This document shows positions 14,393 to 21,495 of a stretch of 28,764 nucleotides of DNA, in pieces (position 1 is the first letter of the stretch; the number at the start of each line of letters is the position of its first letter). The notes below the pieces were generated by a model. That model saw nothing but the letters and a program-made list of their open reading frames with translations, made no database searches and had not been told where the DNA came from. Source of the stretch: a virus. The DNA lies in IMG/VR virus record IMGVR_UViG_3300005518_000034, positions 1-28,764 of that record. The stretch is one strand, 5' to 3'. The position numbers were made by a program, and so were the translations under genes.

Positions 14393-14722
14393 CTAGTTCC
14401 CCCTTCCCTTGACTTTCCTCGCCGCCTCGTAGTCGACCAGGTCCTGCTTCAGCTCCACCGCAGTCTCCGAGGTGACTGCTGGCGTGATTGGGGCGCCAGC
14501 GAGACTCGCCTCGTCCATGAGAGCCAGAGCGCACTTCAGGCAGATCTTCTTGGTCTGAGCAGGGGCATGGGGCCTGTGGTAGACCTTGACCCCGCACTCA
14601 GCGCAGTTAGCCTCCAAGCTGTCTCTCCGAGTCGTGAGGTCTGAGCAGACCCAGATAGAGCCCTCTTCGACCTCAGCCGCCGGGACCACAAGGAAGTCCT
14701 TGGGAAACTCAGGGGGCTTCAC
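14393..14722 (-). CDS. Small protein with Cys4 zinc-ribbon pattern (109 aa)
   Basis: Start GTG at 14722 overlaps the TGA of the phosphoesterase gene (GTGA), the coupling style used elsewhere here. The protein begins KPPEFPKDFLVVPAAEVEEG; NCAECGVKVYHRP and KICLKCALAL give two CxxC pairs 22 residues apart. A C-terminal helix ends KVKGRGN. Probably a single zinc ribbon; function unknown. Confidence 0.72.
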   Translation of the reverse strand: MKPPEFPKDFLVVPAAEVEEGSIWVCSDLTTRRDSLEANCAECGVKVYHRPHAPAQTKKICLKCALALMDEASLAGAPITPAVTSETAVELKQDLVDYEAARKVKGRGN

Positions 14723-15408
14723 AGGAGCACCACTAGGGGCTGACGAGTCACCTTGTAGCTGAGGTCGCAGTTGGCCGCATTGACGAAGCAAGTCGCCCCT
14801 GCGACCTGGACCCCAGGGCTCTCGTGCACATGCCCGAACAGGTGCAGCTGGGGTCTCAGCACCTGCACCACCTTGCGCAGCTCAGGGCACCCGACGCGCT
14901 CCTTCTGCCTCACCCCAGCGACCAGGATGTCGTCCTCGATGGCATCCAGGATCCCCCTTGGGGGCCCGTGGGTGAGCAGGACATCAAGGGAGCCTTGGGC
15001 GGCCACGTAGTCGTGAAGGCGACTCCAGCGCTGGGCTGCATGGGCTTGGGAAGTCAGCTGGAAGGCCCAGCCAGAGCCGAAGGCTGGGGTCCAAGGGGAG
15101 CCGTAGAAGTTGAGGCCCCGCAGGCTGACTCCTGAGTCCTCAAGGTAGACCACCCCATTGAAGCCATCCCCTAGGCATGCCTTGGCAACCCCAGGATCCT
15201 TCTCCAGCCCCTTGTCGTGGTTGCCCCCAATGACAATCTTGTGCTGGTAGTCTTGCTCCCCGAGCCAGACTGAGAACTGTGCCATCTCTGCTAGGGTGCC
15301 CCCATTGGTGAAGTCCCCGAGGTGCAGCAAGATGTCGCCTGGAGGCATCGTGAGCGAGTCATGCTTCATGTGGGTGTCGGAGATGATGACGAGCCTAGTT
15401 CCCCCCAT
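14719..15408 (-). CDS. Calcineurin-like metallophosphoesterase (229 aa)
   Basis: The five metal-binding blocks are in order: ISDTHMKH (10-17), LHLGDFT (about 29-34), IGGNHDK (about 60-66), LLTHGPPRG (about 144-152), LFGHVHES (about 194-201). The D-x-H, GD, GNHD, H, GH-x-H set is complete, so the enzyme is probably active on a phosphodiester or phosphomonoester; the substrate is unknown. Length fits small single-domain members. The stop overlaps the next start (GTGA). Confidence 0.9.
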   Translation of the reverse strand: MGGTRLVIISDTHMKHDSLTMPPGDILLHLGDFTNGGTLAEMAQFSVWLGEQDYQHKIVIGGNHDKGLEKDPGVAKACLGDGFNGVVYLEDSGVSLRGLNFYGSPWTPAFGSGWAFQLTSQAHAAQRWSRLHDYVAAQGSLDVLLTHGPPRGILDAIEDDILVAGVRQKERVGCPELRKVVQVLRPQLHLFGHVHESPGVQVAGATCFVNAANCDLSYKVTRQPLVVLL

Positions 15409-15691
15409 GCTCCCCTCCCCCTGCGGCCTGGACCAGCTTCTCCACCAGCCCCGCCAGCATGGCCTCCTGGGTGATCCTCATGGCCTTCCCTTGCAGCTCC
15501 ACATAGAGACCGTAGATGATCTTCGCCGCGGTCAGCTGCAAGAAGTTGTCCGCCCTGCCCTCGATCAGGGCCCTCATGAGAACCTTGGAGTCCGGGATGG
15601 CGACCCCGACTGGAAGGGCATTGAAGGCATCGATATCGGCCTCCACGATGGCAAAGAAGCGCCTGATCGACTCCTCGATTGGGTCCTGCAT
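15395..15691 (-). CDS. Hypothetical helical protein (98 aa)
   Basis: MQDPIEESIRRFFAIVEADI..., mostly alpha-helical, ending VEKLVQAAGGGEHGGN. ATG at 15691 with AGGAGG nine bases upstream. It overlaps the phosphoesterase start by 14 bases, so translation is probably coupled. No family recognised. Confidence 0.72.
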   Translation of the reverse strand: MQDPIEESIRRFFAIVEADIDAFNALPVGVAIPDSKVLMRALIEGRADNFLQLTAAKIIYGLYVELQGKAMRITQEAMLAGLVEKLVQAAGGGEHGGN

Positions 15692-15704
15692 TCTTGGGGA
15701 CCTC

Positions 15705-16178
15705 CTAGTCCCTGAGGCCAGCGGCCTCTCTGAAGGCTCTGAGGACACGGCGCTTGGTGTTACCCTCGATGTCGTTCCAGGTGATGACATCGTTGGTGCC
15801 CCCATCTGGGGAACGGAAGATATCGTAGTCTGGCCCCCCAGGAGAGGTCCGGCGCTGGACGACAGTCCCGAGGAGATTGATTGCCTCCACCTCCACGGAT
15901 CGCTTACCCATGGTGACCCCATCTGATGCTTCCCTCAGAGCCCCAACGGAACAGTAGCCGCCCTCGTAGTCCGCGTACTCCCCTTGGATCCAGCGCCCTT
16001 TCTCCAAGACTTTGATGGCCTTGGCGAGGAGGAGTTGGGCTGGAGAGAGGTGCTTCGCTGGCTTCCTCTTCCTCTTGCTCCCCCGCCGCGGCCCCTTCGC
16101 CAGCAGCTTCTCCAGCTTCGCCTTCTTGACCGGGTCAAGGGCAACACGGTCTTCGGCAGTCATTGTGGGTGCAGTCAT
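15705..16178 (-). CDS. DUF6197-like protein (157 aa)
   Basis: Residues 45-157 fit DUF6197: a leading helix (LLLAKAIKVLEKGRWIQGEY), G-x-C-S-x-GAL (GGYCSVGALREAS), a WND motif (VITWNDIEGNTKRRVL) and a final R-E-A-A helix. The N-terminus is a basic extension (PRRGSKRKRKP). The family's function is not known. AGGAGG lies five bases before the ATG at 16178. Confidence 0.82.
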   Translation of the reverse strand: MTAPTMTAEDRVALDPVKKAKLEKLLAKGPRRGSKRKRKPAKHLSPAQLLLAKAIKVLEKGRWIQGEYADYEGGYCSVGALREASDGVTMGKRSVEVEAINLLGTVVQRRTSPGGPDYDIFRSPDGGTNDVITWNDIEGNTKRRVLRAFREAAGLRD

Positions 16179-16187
16179 CTAAGCCTC

Positions 16188-16355
16188 CTAAGCCTTCTTC
16201 AGCGCCCTCACGAGGAAGCGGTAGAAGCTGCTGTGGGAGACCACCTTGATCAGACGCCCTTTGCGCTTGACAGCCTTGGGCGGCTCCCCCCTCTTCCACT
16301 CCACGCTCTCCCCGTTCTCCAAGAGCAGCTTGTGGTGCGTAAGTTGTGCCGGCAT
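16188..16355 (-). CDS. Small basic protein (55 aa)
   Basis: MPAQLTHHKLLLENGESVEW..., then KRKGRLIKVVSHSSFYRFLV and a Lys tail ALKKA. Short beta-type then helix pattern with strong positive charge. AGGTGAGG precedes the ATG; the stop is nine bases before the DUF6197-like start. No family recognised. Confidence 0.65.
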   Translation of the reverse strand: MPAQLTHHKLLLENGESVEWKRGEPPKAVKRKGRLIKVVSHSSFYRFLVRALKKA

Positions 16356-16375
16356 TGCCTCACCTGCCTTCCTAG

Positions 16376-16675
16376 CTAGCGGAACCAGCCGAGATGCTCG
16401 GGGAATGGCTCCAGGTCCTTGTAGTCTGCTCCCTGCCCCCCATCACTCACCATGAAGCCGTAGTAGCTGAGCTGGTAGAGCACGATGTGGGTGTGATCGA
16501 GGTCAGCATGCAGCCTCGCCTGCTCAAGGGCCCTGGGCAGCAAGGTGCTCAGGATCTCCAGCATCAGGGGCCTCTCACGCCCCTCTGCCTCCTCGTTCCC
16601 TATGCTGATCCGCCAGCCACAGGTGCGGCAGCGGGCACTGAAGGCCTCCCTGTAGAGTCTAGGGCTTGTCTTCAT
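16376..16675 (-). CDS. Hypothetical protein with one CxxC (99 aa)
   Basis: MKTSPRLYREAFSARCRTCG..., then a helix (LMLEILSTLLPRALEQARLH) and HTHIVLYQLSYYGFMVSDGG. Its ATG overlaps the TGA of the protease gene (ATGA). A single CxxC could pair with the His residues or with a partner for zinc. Function unknown. Confidence 0.72.
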   Translation of the reverse strand: MKTSPRLYREAFSARCRTCGWRISIGNEEAEGRERPLMLEILSTLLPRALEQARLHADLDHTHIVLYQLSYYGFMVSDGGQGADYKDLEPFPEHLGWFR

Positions 16676-17370
16676 GGCCGCAGTGCCCGGATCCCTAGCC
16701 TCTTCGAGTAGAGTCTCGGGTCCAACCCCAGCACCTTGACACCCATGTCGAAGAGCAGCCTGCTCGCATGAGTGCCTTCAGTGGCCGCAGGGACACCAAG
16801 GAGCCCAGAGTCATACCCTGAGAGCCTCCCCTGAGGATCCAATGGCATCACTCCAAGCTCCCTTGCAACCGCCTCCCACTCTGGCGTGTGCTCGGTGTTG
16901 ACTGGTGGCGGGTCCCCTGGCTTCGCCCCTGCGGCCTCGATGACCCGCAGGTTATGCAAGACATGACTCAGCTCATGCCTTATGACCCCCGCCTTGAACT
17001 TCTCCTGCTCCTGAATCTCCGAGCACACCCTGTTGTTGATGATGATCCAGGGCTCCTCGGCAAGGGCTCCTGCGGTCAGATCCCACTTGAGGATCGCCAT
17101 TGCAGCGCACCCCTCAAGCCTCTCGATGACCGTGAAGGTGACTGGGAGGACTTGAGGGAACTCCTTTGCGACCCGCCTCGTCTCCTCCTCAGCGAGATCC
17201 AGGAGCCGCTCTGGGAGCATCGGGGGTGCTGGCTCTGGCATCCCAAGCAGCCTTGAGAGCACTTTCAGCATCGCGTCCCCCTTGGGTTCTGGGAGCAGAC
17301 TTGGTGTGGTCGTGTGGATGTTCTCGCTGCTCACCAAGCCAGCCATCCAGTCGCTAGGAGGCTTCCCCAT
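16672..17370 (-). CDS. SprT-like zinc metalloprotease (232 aa)
   Basis: The zincin motif GVIRHELSHVLHN (HExxH near residue 130) is followed about 30 residues later by NTEHTPEWEAVARELGV, the third His/Glu region placed as in SprT-like proteases. A strand with WIIINNRV precedes the active helix, also typical. SprT/Spartan relatives act on DNA-bound proteins; the phage target is unknown. No signal peptide, so cytoplasmic. The N-terminal 60 residues are not conserved-looking. Confidence 0.85.
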   Translation of the reverse strand: MGKPPSDWMAGLVSSENIHTTTPSLLPEPKGDAMLKVLSRLLGMPEPAPPMLPERLLDLAEEETRRVAKEFPQVLPVTFTVIERLEGCAAMAILKWDLTAGALAEEPWIIINNRVCSEIQEQEKFKAGVIRHELSHVLHNLRVIEAAGAKPGDPPPVNTEHTPEWEAVARELGVMPLDPQGRLSGYDSGLLGVPAATEGTHASRLLFDMGVKVLGLDPRLYSKRLGIRALRP

Positions 17371-17375
17371 GTCCC

Positions 17376-17690
17376 CTACTCCCTTGTCCTTGAGTCCAAG
17401 GCAGCCACCACTGCATCCTGAGCCTCCAAGTAGGGCTCCTCCATGGCATCAGTCAGCATCTCGCGAGCCATCCACGAGTGCATGGCCTTGGCCTTGGCGA
17501 GGCACTTCTGAGACCTGAGGTCTCGGCCATGGTACCTCGCGATCGGCCTCCCCCACTTGTCCTTGCCCCCCGTCTTGATCGCGGCTTGGAACTCCAGCTC
17601 CTTGATCAAGCGAGAGCACGACTCCTCCGGCAGCTGCGTGAGGTCTACAAGGACCCCCGCAATCTCGATCGTCGTCACCAGCCTTGGCAT
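17376..17690 (-). CDS. Hypothetical protein (104 aa)
   Basis: MPRLVTTIEIAGVLVDLTQL... followed by a helical middle (ESCSRLIKELEFQAAIKTG) and a helical C-terminus ending LDSRTRE. It is the first gene after the large RNA and its terminator, so it probably has its own promoter between 17691 and 17741; I cannot identify one with confidence. AGGGAG precedes the ATG. No family recognised. Confidence 0.75.
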   Translation of the reverse strand: MPRLVTTIEIAGVLVDLTQLPEESCSRLIKELEFQAAIKTGGKDKWGRPIARYHGRDLRSQKCLAKAKAMHSWMAREMLTDAMEEPYLEAQDAVVAALDSRTRE

Positions 17691-17740
17691 GGCTCAACTC
17701 CCTGCGGCCCCTAGCCGCTCTACCTGGTGTTTTCTGGATA

Positions 17741-17816
17741 CAAAAAATGGGCCAGACAAGGCATGCAAGAGGGTTTGCTCGCCCAGCAAAAAGCTCCCTC
17801 ACGCCCTGTCTAGCCC
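17741..17816 (-). terminator. Intrinsic terminator ending the structured RNA
   Basis: Minus strand: GGGCTAGACAGGG (17816-17804) pairs fully with CCTTGTCTGGCCC (17761-17749), 13 bp with two G-U pairs, followed at once by A and six T (17747-17742). The inner part forms GAGGG/CCCTC and TTTGCT/AGCAAA. It faces the minus direction only. Confidence 0.8.
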
Positions 17817-18400
17817 AAGCAGTTGAAGACCCTCAGAGCACAGAAGGCTCTGAGCACCTCGCATCTCGTGGCCCCTGCGGCCCCGCTCTAAGGGTCCTCA
17901 AGGGATGGCTCGATGGAGGGCAAAGACTGAGGTGGAGGGCACCTCAATAGGGCCAGGTTGCCTTGGCTCCCCTCCTACGAACCATCCCTTCAAGACCCTG
18001 CGGCTGAGAGCTGGGGCTAAGCTGAAGCCCTAGTGGTCTCTGTGCATGTCTCAGCACCCACAGTCGCCGCCCCAAGCTCTCAAGTGAAGGCAGCACGCTT
18101 GCAGAACAGGTGGTCTGGGGGCCTCCAGCAGGTAGCAACCCTGCCATCAACAGCCCGCCAGCTCCGATCACCTGGTGGAGGACGTGGAGAGTAGTGGGTC
18201 CACTCTCCTAGGGGTAATCCTCCCGTGCTGCCCTCGCTTCAGAGCTGAGAGCCCCAAGGGAACACCGTTAGTGCTTGAGCGGTTAGCTACGAGCACGGTG
18301 CCTACACTCTCCGCTGCCGCCGTCCCTTGGAGCCCTCAATGCTGCCCACAAGGCGAACTACCCCTGCCTCATGAGCAGCTCTCAGGGTTCCCTAGCTGCT
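17741..18400 (-). ncRNA. Putative large structured non-coding RNA (about 660 nt)
   Basis: No convincing gene here, but many nested stems. In minus-strand order: 7+4 bp hairpin (18374-18400); 15-bp stem (18323-18337 with 18247-18261) enclosing a CACC/GGTG hairpin; 7-bp stem (18186-18192/18202-18208) inside GGAGGA/TCCTCC; a three-tier stem (18166-18174/18107-18115); 12-bp stem (18069-18081/18006-18017); 18-bp stem (17982-17999/17891-17908) closing a junction of GGAGGG/CCCTCC with two hairpins; 8-bp stem (17847-17854/17832-17839); terminator. Five G-U pairs form only if the minus strand is the RNA; two favour the plus strand. Size and setting recall the phage RNAs GOLLD and ROOL, but I cannot match it to either. 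Confidence 0.72.
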
Positions 18401-18500
18401 ATCTGCCTCTTGGTCTCTTAGCCTCAGCAGTAATCTTGACGATCCAGTAGCACGCTGGGCCTGCGACCAAGATGGCCGCGATCCAGCCTAAGCATCCCAA
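18399..18500 (-). CDS. Membrane mini-protein (33 aa)
   Basis: TTG at 18500 to TAG 18401-18399: MGCLGWIAAILVAGPACYWI then VKITAEAKRPRGR, one transmembrane helix with a positive tail. It lies directly downstream of the 56-aa gene, in the same frame after its stop, and directly before the structured RNA. The ribosome site is weak, so translation may rely on coupling. Could also be a chance frame. Confidence 0.4.
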   Translation of the reverse strand: MGCLGWIAAILVAGPACYWIVKITAEAKRPRGR

Positions 18501-18518
18501 AGCGACACCTGCTGTCTC

Positions 18519-18689
18519 CTAGTCCTCTGCTGTCCTCAGCCATGGCTTCGCCAAGAAAGCACATCGTGCTGCAATCTTGGCAGCCCTGCCAGCAAGCTCC
18601 GCGGGCAGCCCGTCCGTGGTGGCTAGCTTACAAGCTAGTCTCCCATGCTTCACCGCCTCGCTGAGCATCTTGTCGTGGTGGTTCGCCAT
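18519..18689 (-). CDS. Small hypothetical protein (56 aa)
   Basis: MANHHDKMLSEAVKHGRLAC..., helical, ending FLAKPWLRTAED. Start chosen at 18689 because AGGCAGGA lies four bases upstream. An in-frame ATG at 18755 would add 22 residues and would use most of the otherwise empty 18690-18828. No family recognised. Confidence 0.62.
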   Translation of the reverse strand: MANHHDKMLSEAVKHGRLACKLATTDGLPAELAGRAAKIAARCAFLAKPWLRTAED

Positions 18690-18828
18690 CAAGTCCTGCC
18701 TCTCGATTGAGGGATCGGGGGGCGCGTTGGCCCGGACATCCCTACCTGCCTTCATTGGGGACCAAGGGGAGCAGGATTGCCCCTCTTGGTCCACGTCTAG
18801 GTGAACGGCATGCTGGACCGCCTTTCTA

Positions 18829-19101
18829 CTAGGACCAGGCGTGACTGCACTGGTCGTAGTCGAGATAGGGGGTGTGGACCCAAGGCTTGGTCTCACTCAC
18901 ATAACGCCCCATGACCATGAAGACCTCCCTGTGGCACTTGGCATGGAGGTAGCCGTTGGTGAGGACTAGACCGAAGTGGAGGGCCTTGGTGACTCCGTGT
19001 GGATGCACATTGATCACGAGCCTGCCCCCAGGCTGCCGGCACCAGCCGCAGCAGGGAGCTTGGTAGTCTCCAAGGACGCTAAGCCAGATGCTTGAACCCA
19101 T
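18829..19101 (-). CDS. Cys/His-rich putative zinc protein (90 aa)
   Basis: MGSSIWLSVLGDYQAPCCGW..., with CCGWC, then NGYLHAKCHREVF and YDQCSHAWS: C-x2-C...H-x2-C-H...C, a plausible one- or two-zinc fold. It overlaps the upstream gene by 23 bases. Part of the run of small zinc-ribbon-like proteins from here to 21495. Confidence 0.7.
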   Translation of the reverse strand: MGSSIWLSVLGDYQAPCCGWCRQPGGRLVINVHPHGVTKALHFGLVLTNGYLHAKCHREVFMVMGRYVSETKPWVHTPYLDYDQCSHAWS

Positions 19102-19351
19102 AGCTCCCCTTGCCCCCGTTGTCCCTCTCGTACCAGCCTACGACTGGCGTAGGATGGTACTGGATGTCCCCCATGGCACCCTCAAGCTCCCTAGGAGTCG
19201 TAGCTAGCACCAGCATGGGCACCAGCAGCGCCTCTAGGGCTGGCCTGGGCAGCTTGTAGCACCTGTACTGAGGCAGCATCTCGTCTGCGATGGCCTCAAG
19301 ATCGCCGAGAGCAAGCCCTGCGATCTCCCTTGCCGCCTCCTCGTGCCTCAT
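19079..19351 (-). CDS. Hypothetical protein (90 aa)
   Basis: MRHEEAAREIAGLALGDLEA..., helical N-terminal half; C-terminal part YHPTPVVGWYERDNGGKGSY looks like a beta hairpin. The ATG overlaps the stop of the zinc-ribbon gene upstream (ATGA), with GGAG eight bases before. No family recognised. Confidence 0.74.
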   Translation of the reverse strand: MRHEEAAREIAGLALGDLEAIADEMLPQYRCYKLPRPALEALLVPMLVLATTPRELEGAMGDIQYHPTPVVGWYERDNGGKGSYGFKHLA

Positions 19352-19563
19352 GGCTTCTCTCCCCAGGCAATCGCGCCATCGACCAGGTCGTTGTAGTAGT
19401 TCCTGGCCGCAACAGGGTCTTCTTCGACTGGCTCCGAGCACAAGGGGCAGCTGTCAATGTCATGAGTCCCGCGCCAGTGCTGGTGGCACTTTGTGCAGAC
19501 CACGAAGAACTTGCAGCCCGAGACCAGCTGGCGTACCAGCTCAGCCCTCGCCTTCTCGTTCAT
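19348..19563 (-). CDS. Zinc-ribbon protein (71 aa)
   Basis: MNEKARAELVRQLVSGCKFF then VCTKCHQHWRGTHDIDSCPLC: two CxxC pairs separated by 14 residues, a textbook zinc ribbon, followed by an acidic helix. Start set by the ATGA overlap with the 116-aa gene. Likely binds nucleic acid or a host protein; target unknown. Confidence 0.75.
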   Translation of the reverse strand: MNEKARAELVRQLVSGCKFFVVCTKCHQHWRGTHDIDSCPLCSEPVEEDPVAARNYYNDLVDGAIAWGEKP

Positions 19564-19910
19564 GACGGTAACCCCCAAGCTGCACAACGCCAACACGTCT
19601 TGTCCTGCCAGGTCAGCCAGGTACGACACATGGGGCAGTCTCGGTTGGCAGTGGGAGGGAGGGGTGGGGGCTCAGACAAGACTGGCACATCGCTGTAGAG
19701 CTTTGCACCAACTGCCCTCTGCGCCTCCGCCCAGTCCCTCTCCACCCCCTTGGGCCCCCACCACTTCGGCCAGGCCTTAGCCACATGCTCTGGAGTCCAT
19801 GGCTTCCCGATCTTGAGATCCATGTTTAGCTCGGTGTTAGGCCAGGAGGCAGTCCCGTACTCCCCTTTCCGCACCTTGGCCCGCAGCCAAGCGTCGAAGT
19901 CGAGCGCCAT
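19560..19910 (-). CDS. Trp-rich protein with C-terminal zinc ribbon (116 aa)
   Basis: An N-terminal part rich in Trp (FDAWLRAKVRKGEYGTASWP, WTPEHVAKAWPKWWGPKG), a Pro linker, then DCPMCRTWLTWQDKTCWRCA: two CxxC pairs. The final residues (CWRCAAWGLPS) resemble the ends of the proteins encoded at 20117 and 20362 (C-x2-C-x-E-x-GLEA), suggesting a shared ribbon module. ATG at 19910 has AGGG five bases upstream. Confidence 0.75.
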   Translation of the reverse strand: MALDFDAWLRAKVRKGEYGTASWPNTELNMDLKIGKPWTPEHVAKAWPKWWGPKGVERDWAEAQRAVGAKLYSDVPVLSEPPPLPPTANRDCPMCRTWLTWQDKTCWRCAAWGLPS

Positions 19911-19919
19911 GAGAGCCCT

Positions 19920-20087
19920 CTAGGCCACCAGCTTGGCCAGCATGGCGCCCACGGCACGCCGAGCTCGCAAGCAAGCCAGGGCCTCGGTCGCGATGAAGTG
20001 CCTGGGCTTGCCAAAGACCACCAGCTTGCACTTACGGTCCCTCTTGGCCCTACGCACTTTCCTGTACAAGTCCTTCTTCGCTCGCAT
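19920..20087 (-). CDS. Small basic protein (55 aa)
   Basis: MRAKKDLYRKVRRAKRDRKC..., strongly basic, then VVFGKPRHFIATEALACLRA. Ribosome site GAGGAG. A 21-base block covering that site and the start codon (20084-20104) is exactly repeated at 21607-21627 before another small gene, supporting both starts. Possibly nucleic-acid binding. Confidence 0.68.
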   Translation of the reverse strand: MRAKKDLYRKVRRAKRDRKCKLVVFGKPRHFIATEALACLRARRAVGAMLAKLVA

Positions 20088-20116
20088 CTCTCAGCTCCTC
20101 TCTTAGGCTAGGACCC

Positions 20117-20365
20117 TTAGGCCTCTAGCCCCATCTCCTGACACCAACGGCAGCCCCGGACCCACTTAGGGATCCAGCCTGGCGTGAAGTCCTTGCTGTC
20201 CTGCCTCGGGAACCCACAGAGCTCGCAAGTCTTGATGTAGGTGTCAAGTGCAGCCTCTGGGCTCCAGCAACGGCAGGGGCCACAGCAGCAGCAACCAAGG
20301 AGGTTATGGCTCCCCATCCTGTGCCCACACAGCTTGCATGGACTTGCCTCCGTGCTCGTCCTCAT
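20117..20365 (-). CDS. Cys-rich putative zinc protein, paralogue 1 (82 aa)
   Basis: MRTSTEASPCKLCGHRMGSH, LLGCCCCGPCRCW, KTCELCGF, GCRWCQEMGLEA: about 13 Cys in 82 residues, enough for three zinc sites. The same order (CxxC, H-N-x-x-G-x-C-C, C-x-C-W, CxxC, CxxC-x-E-x-GLEA) is found in the next gene, so the two are tandem paralogues. ATGA overlap with that gene sets the start. Function unknown. Confidence 0.76.
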   Translation of the reverse strand: MRTSTEASPCKLCGHRMGSHNLLGCCCCGPCRCWSPEAALDTYIKTCELCGFPRQDSKDFTPGWIPKWVRGCRWCQEMGLEA

Positions 20366-20631
20366 GCCTCCAAGCCCCACTCAATGCACGTTCTGCACTT
20401 CCAGGGCAGGTAGGACTCAGGGCCTGGGACTGGACCTAGGCACATTGGGCACTTGCCGCTAGAGTAGCGCATCTTCTCCAGGTTCAGGCACCAGCACTTG
20501 GGCATCATACCTGGGACCACTGCGGGCAGTCCCTCACAGCAGAGCCCATAGCCATTGTGGTTGTAGAGTGGGTGCTTGCAGTGCTTACACGCGGGGCCCC
20601 TGTCCTGAGTGATTACCAGCCTCGTGCTCAT
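20362..20631 (-). CDS. Cys-rich putative zinc protein, paralogue 2 (89 aa)
   Basis: MSTRLVITQDRGPACKHCKH, NGYGLCCEGL, KCWCLNL, KCPMCLG, KCRTCIEWGLEA. It mirrors the protein encoded downstream in Cys order and in its final C-x2-C-x-E-x-GLEA. AGGAGG lies nine bases before the ATG at 20631. Divergence outside the Cys positions is large, so the duplication is old or under selection. Confidence 0.76.
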   Translation of the reverse strand: MSTRLVITQDRGPACKHCKHPLYNHNGYGLCCEGLPAVVPGMMPKCWCLNLEKMRYSSGKCPMCLGPVPGPESYLPWKCRTCIEWGLEA

Positions 20632-20694
20632 GCCCCTAAGCCTCCTAAGCTCAAGAGAGGCCACAAGGGAAGCCCCCTTGCGCCTCTCCTCAGG

Positions 20695-20865
20695 CTAGGA
20701 CCCCTCCAGCTCCTCTGCCTCCGCTGGAGCCCACGCCTCGTTCCAGCTGGTACTGGTCTCGGGGAGGCCAGCAATGACAATGGCGTCCTCGGCAGTCTCA
20801 GCCAAGACCTCTGCGGTGTACTCGCAGTTGTGTCTCACGAGGAACTTCCTCAGGGGCTTGCTCAC
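20695..20865 (-). CDS. Small hypothetical protein (56 aa)
   Basis: GTG at 20865 overlaps the upstream TGA (GTGA). Product SKPLRKFLVRHNCEYTAEVL, then AEDAIVIAGLP and an acidic tail with WNEAW. The strand-helix pattern resembles small proteins with a V-x-A-x-x-x-x-x-A-I-x-x-A repeat of unknown role. Ends TAG. Confidence 0.65.
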   Translation of the reverse strand: MSKPLRKFLVRHNCEYTAEVLAETAEDAIVIAGLPETSTSWNEAWAPAEAEELEGS

Positions 20866-21260
20866 GAGGGCCTCCCCAAGCTCATCCGCCCCAAGCTCAC
20901 CCTCCCAGGCATGGCCATGAGGCAGTCGACATAGGACCTCAGTGCCTCCTGCCCCCCAATGCGCTGGAGCAGAACCCTCTCCGCCTTCATGAAGTCCCCG
21001 ATGGTCCTGTCCCCGCCCAGCTCCTGGATGTTGATCTCGTCCACGTCGTCATTGAGCCTGTGGCACTCAGCGTCACTGAGACCCCCACAGTCAATGACTG
21101 AGAACTGCTCTCTGCAACAGCAGTCCTTGTCGGGGCTCACCTGCACCGTCACCCCCTCGATGGTCAGGGTCTTGAGCCCATTGGGCTGGGTCTCCACCCT
21201 CTCCGGCACCATCTTGGCGATCTCGTTCGCGAGTCTCGCCAGCAGCTCTCTCTTAGTCAC
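20862..21260 (-). CDS. Hypothetical protein (132 aa)
   Basis: GTG start, MTKRELLARLANEIAKMV..., GGGAGG five bases upstream. A beta hairpin (LKTLTIEGVTVQVSP) is followed by DCCCREQF and an acidic segment rich in Asp/Glu. The tail has a short tandem duplication (SLGRMSLGRPS, 15-base DNA repeat). No family recognised. Confidence 0.74.
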   Translation of the reverse strand: MTKRELLARLANEIAKMVPERVETQPNGLKTLTIEGVTVQVSPDKDCCCREQFSVIDCGGLSDAECHRLNDDVDEINIQELGGDRTIGDFMKAERVLLQRIGGQEALRSYVDCLMAMPGRVSLGRMSLGRPS

Positions 21261-21495
21261 CCTTGCCTCCCTTCCCCTTGCGCCTTCCCTTGTCCCCTAG
21301 GTGCAGCCTATGAGACCTCCCTGAGAAGCGATCGAGGCGCCTGAGGTAGTCTCCAAGCTCCAGAGCGCTCTTCAGCTGCACCCTGTACCACCAGGAGCTA
21401 CATGCGCCACAGAGCTTGCCCCCAGGAGTCACCTCCCAGCAGCTCTGCATGGGACATGGCATGAGCTTCTTCTTGCGAGTCTTAGGAGCAGCCAT
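21253..21495 (-). CDS. Small basic zinc-ribbon protein (80 aa)
   Basis: MAAPKTRKKKLMPCPMQSCW..., CPMQSC then LCGACSSWW: a C-x4-C / C-x2-C site, flanked by Lys-rich termini (DKGRRKGKGGKGD). Probably binds DNA or RNA. AGGAGG precedes the ATG by about ten bases. It ends TAA, overlapping the next start by eight bases. Confidence 0.73.
   Translation of the reverse strand: MAAPKTRKKKLMPCPMQSCWEVTPGGKLCGACSSWWYRVQLKSALELGDYLRRLDRFSGRSHRLHLGDKGRRKGKGGKGD

Noticed and set aside
17944-18171. 75-aa minus frame in the structured region
   Set aside because: Low-complexity product; the inverted repeats explain the sequence better.
17741-18400. Group I intron, RNase P RNA or tmRNA
   Set aside because: No group I core sequences, no GAGGAAAGTCC-type RNase P block, and no tRNA-like end could be found.
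18175-18450. 91-aa + frame in the structured region
   Set aside because: Crosses several strong stems, has no ribosome site and runs against all neighbours.
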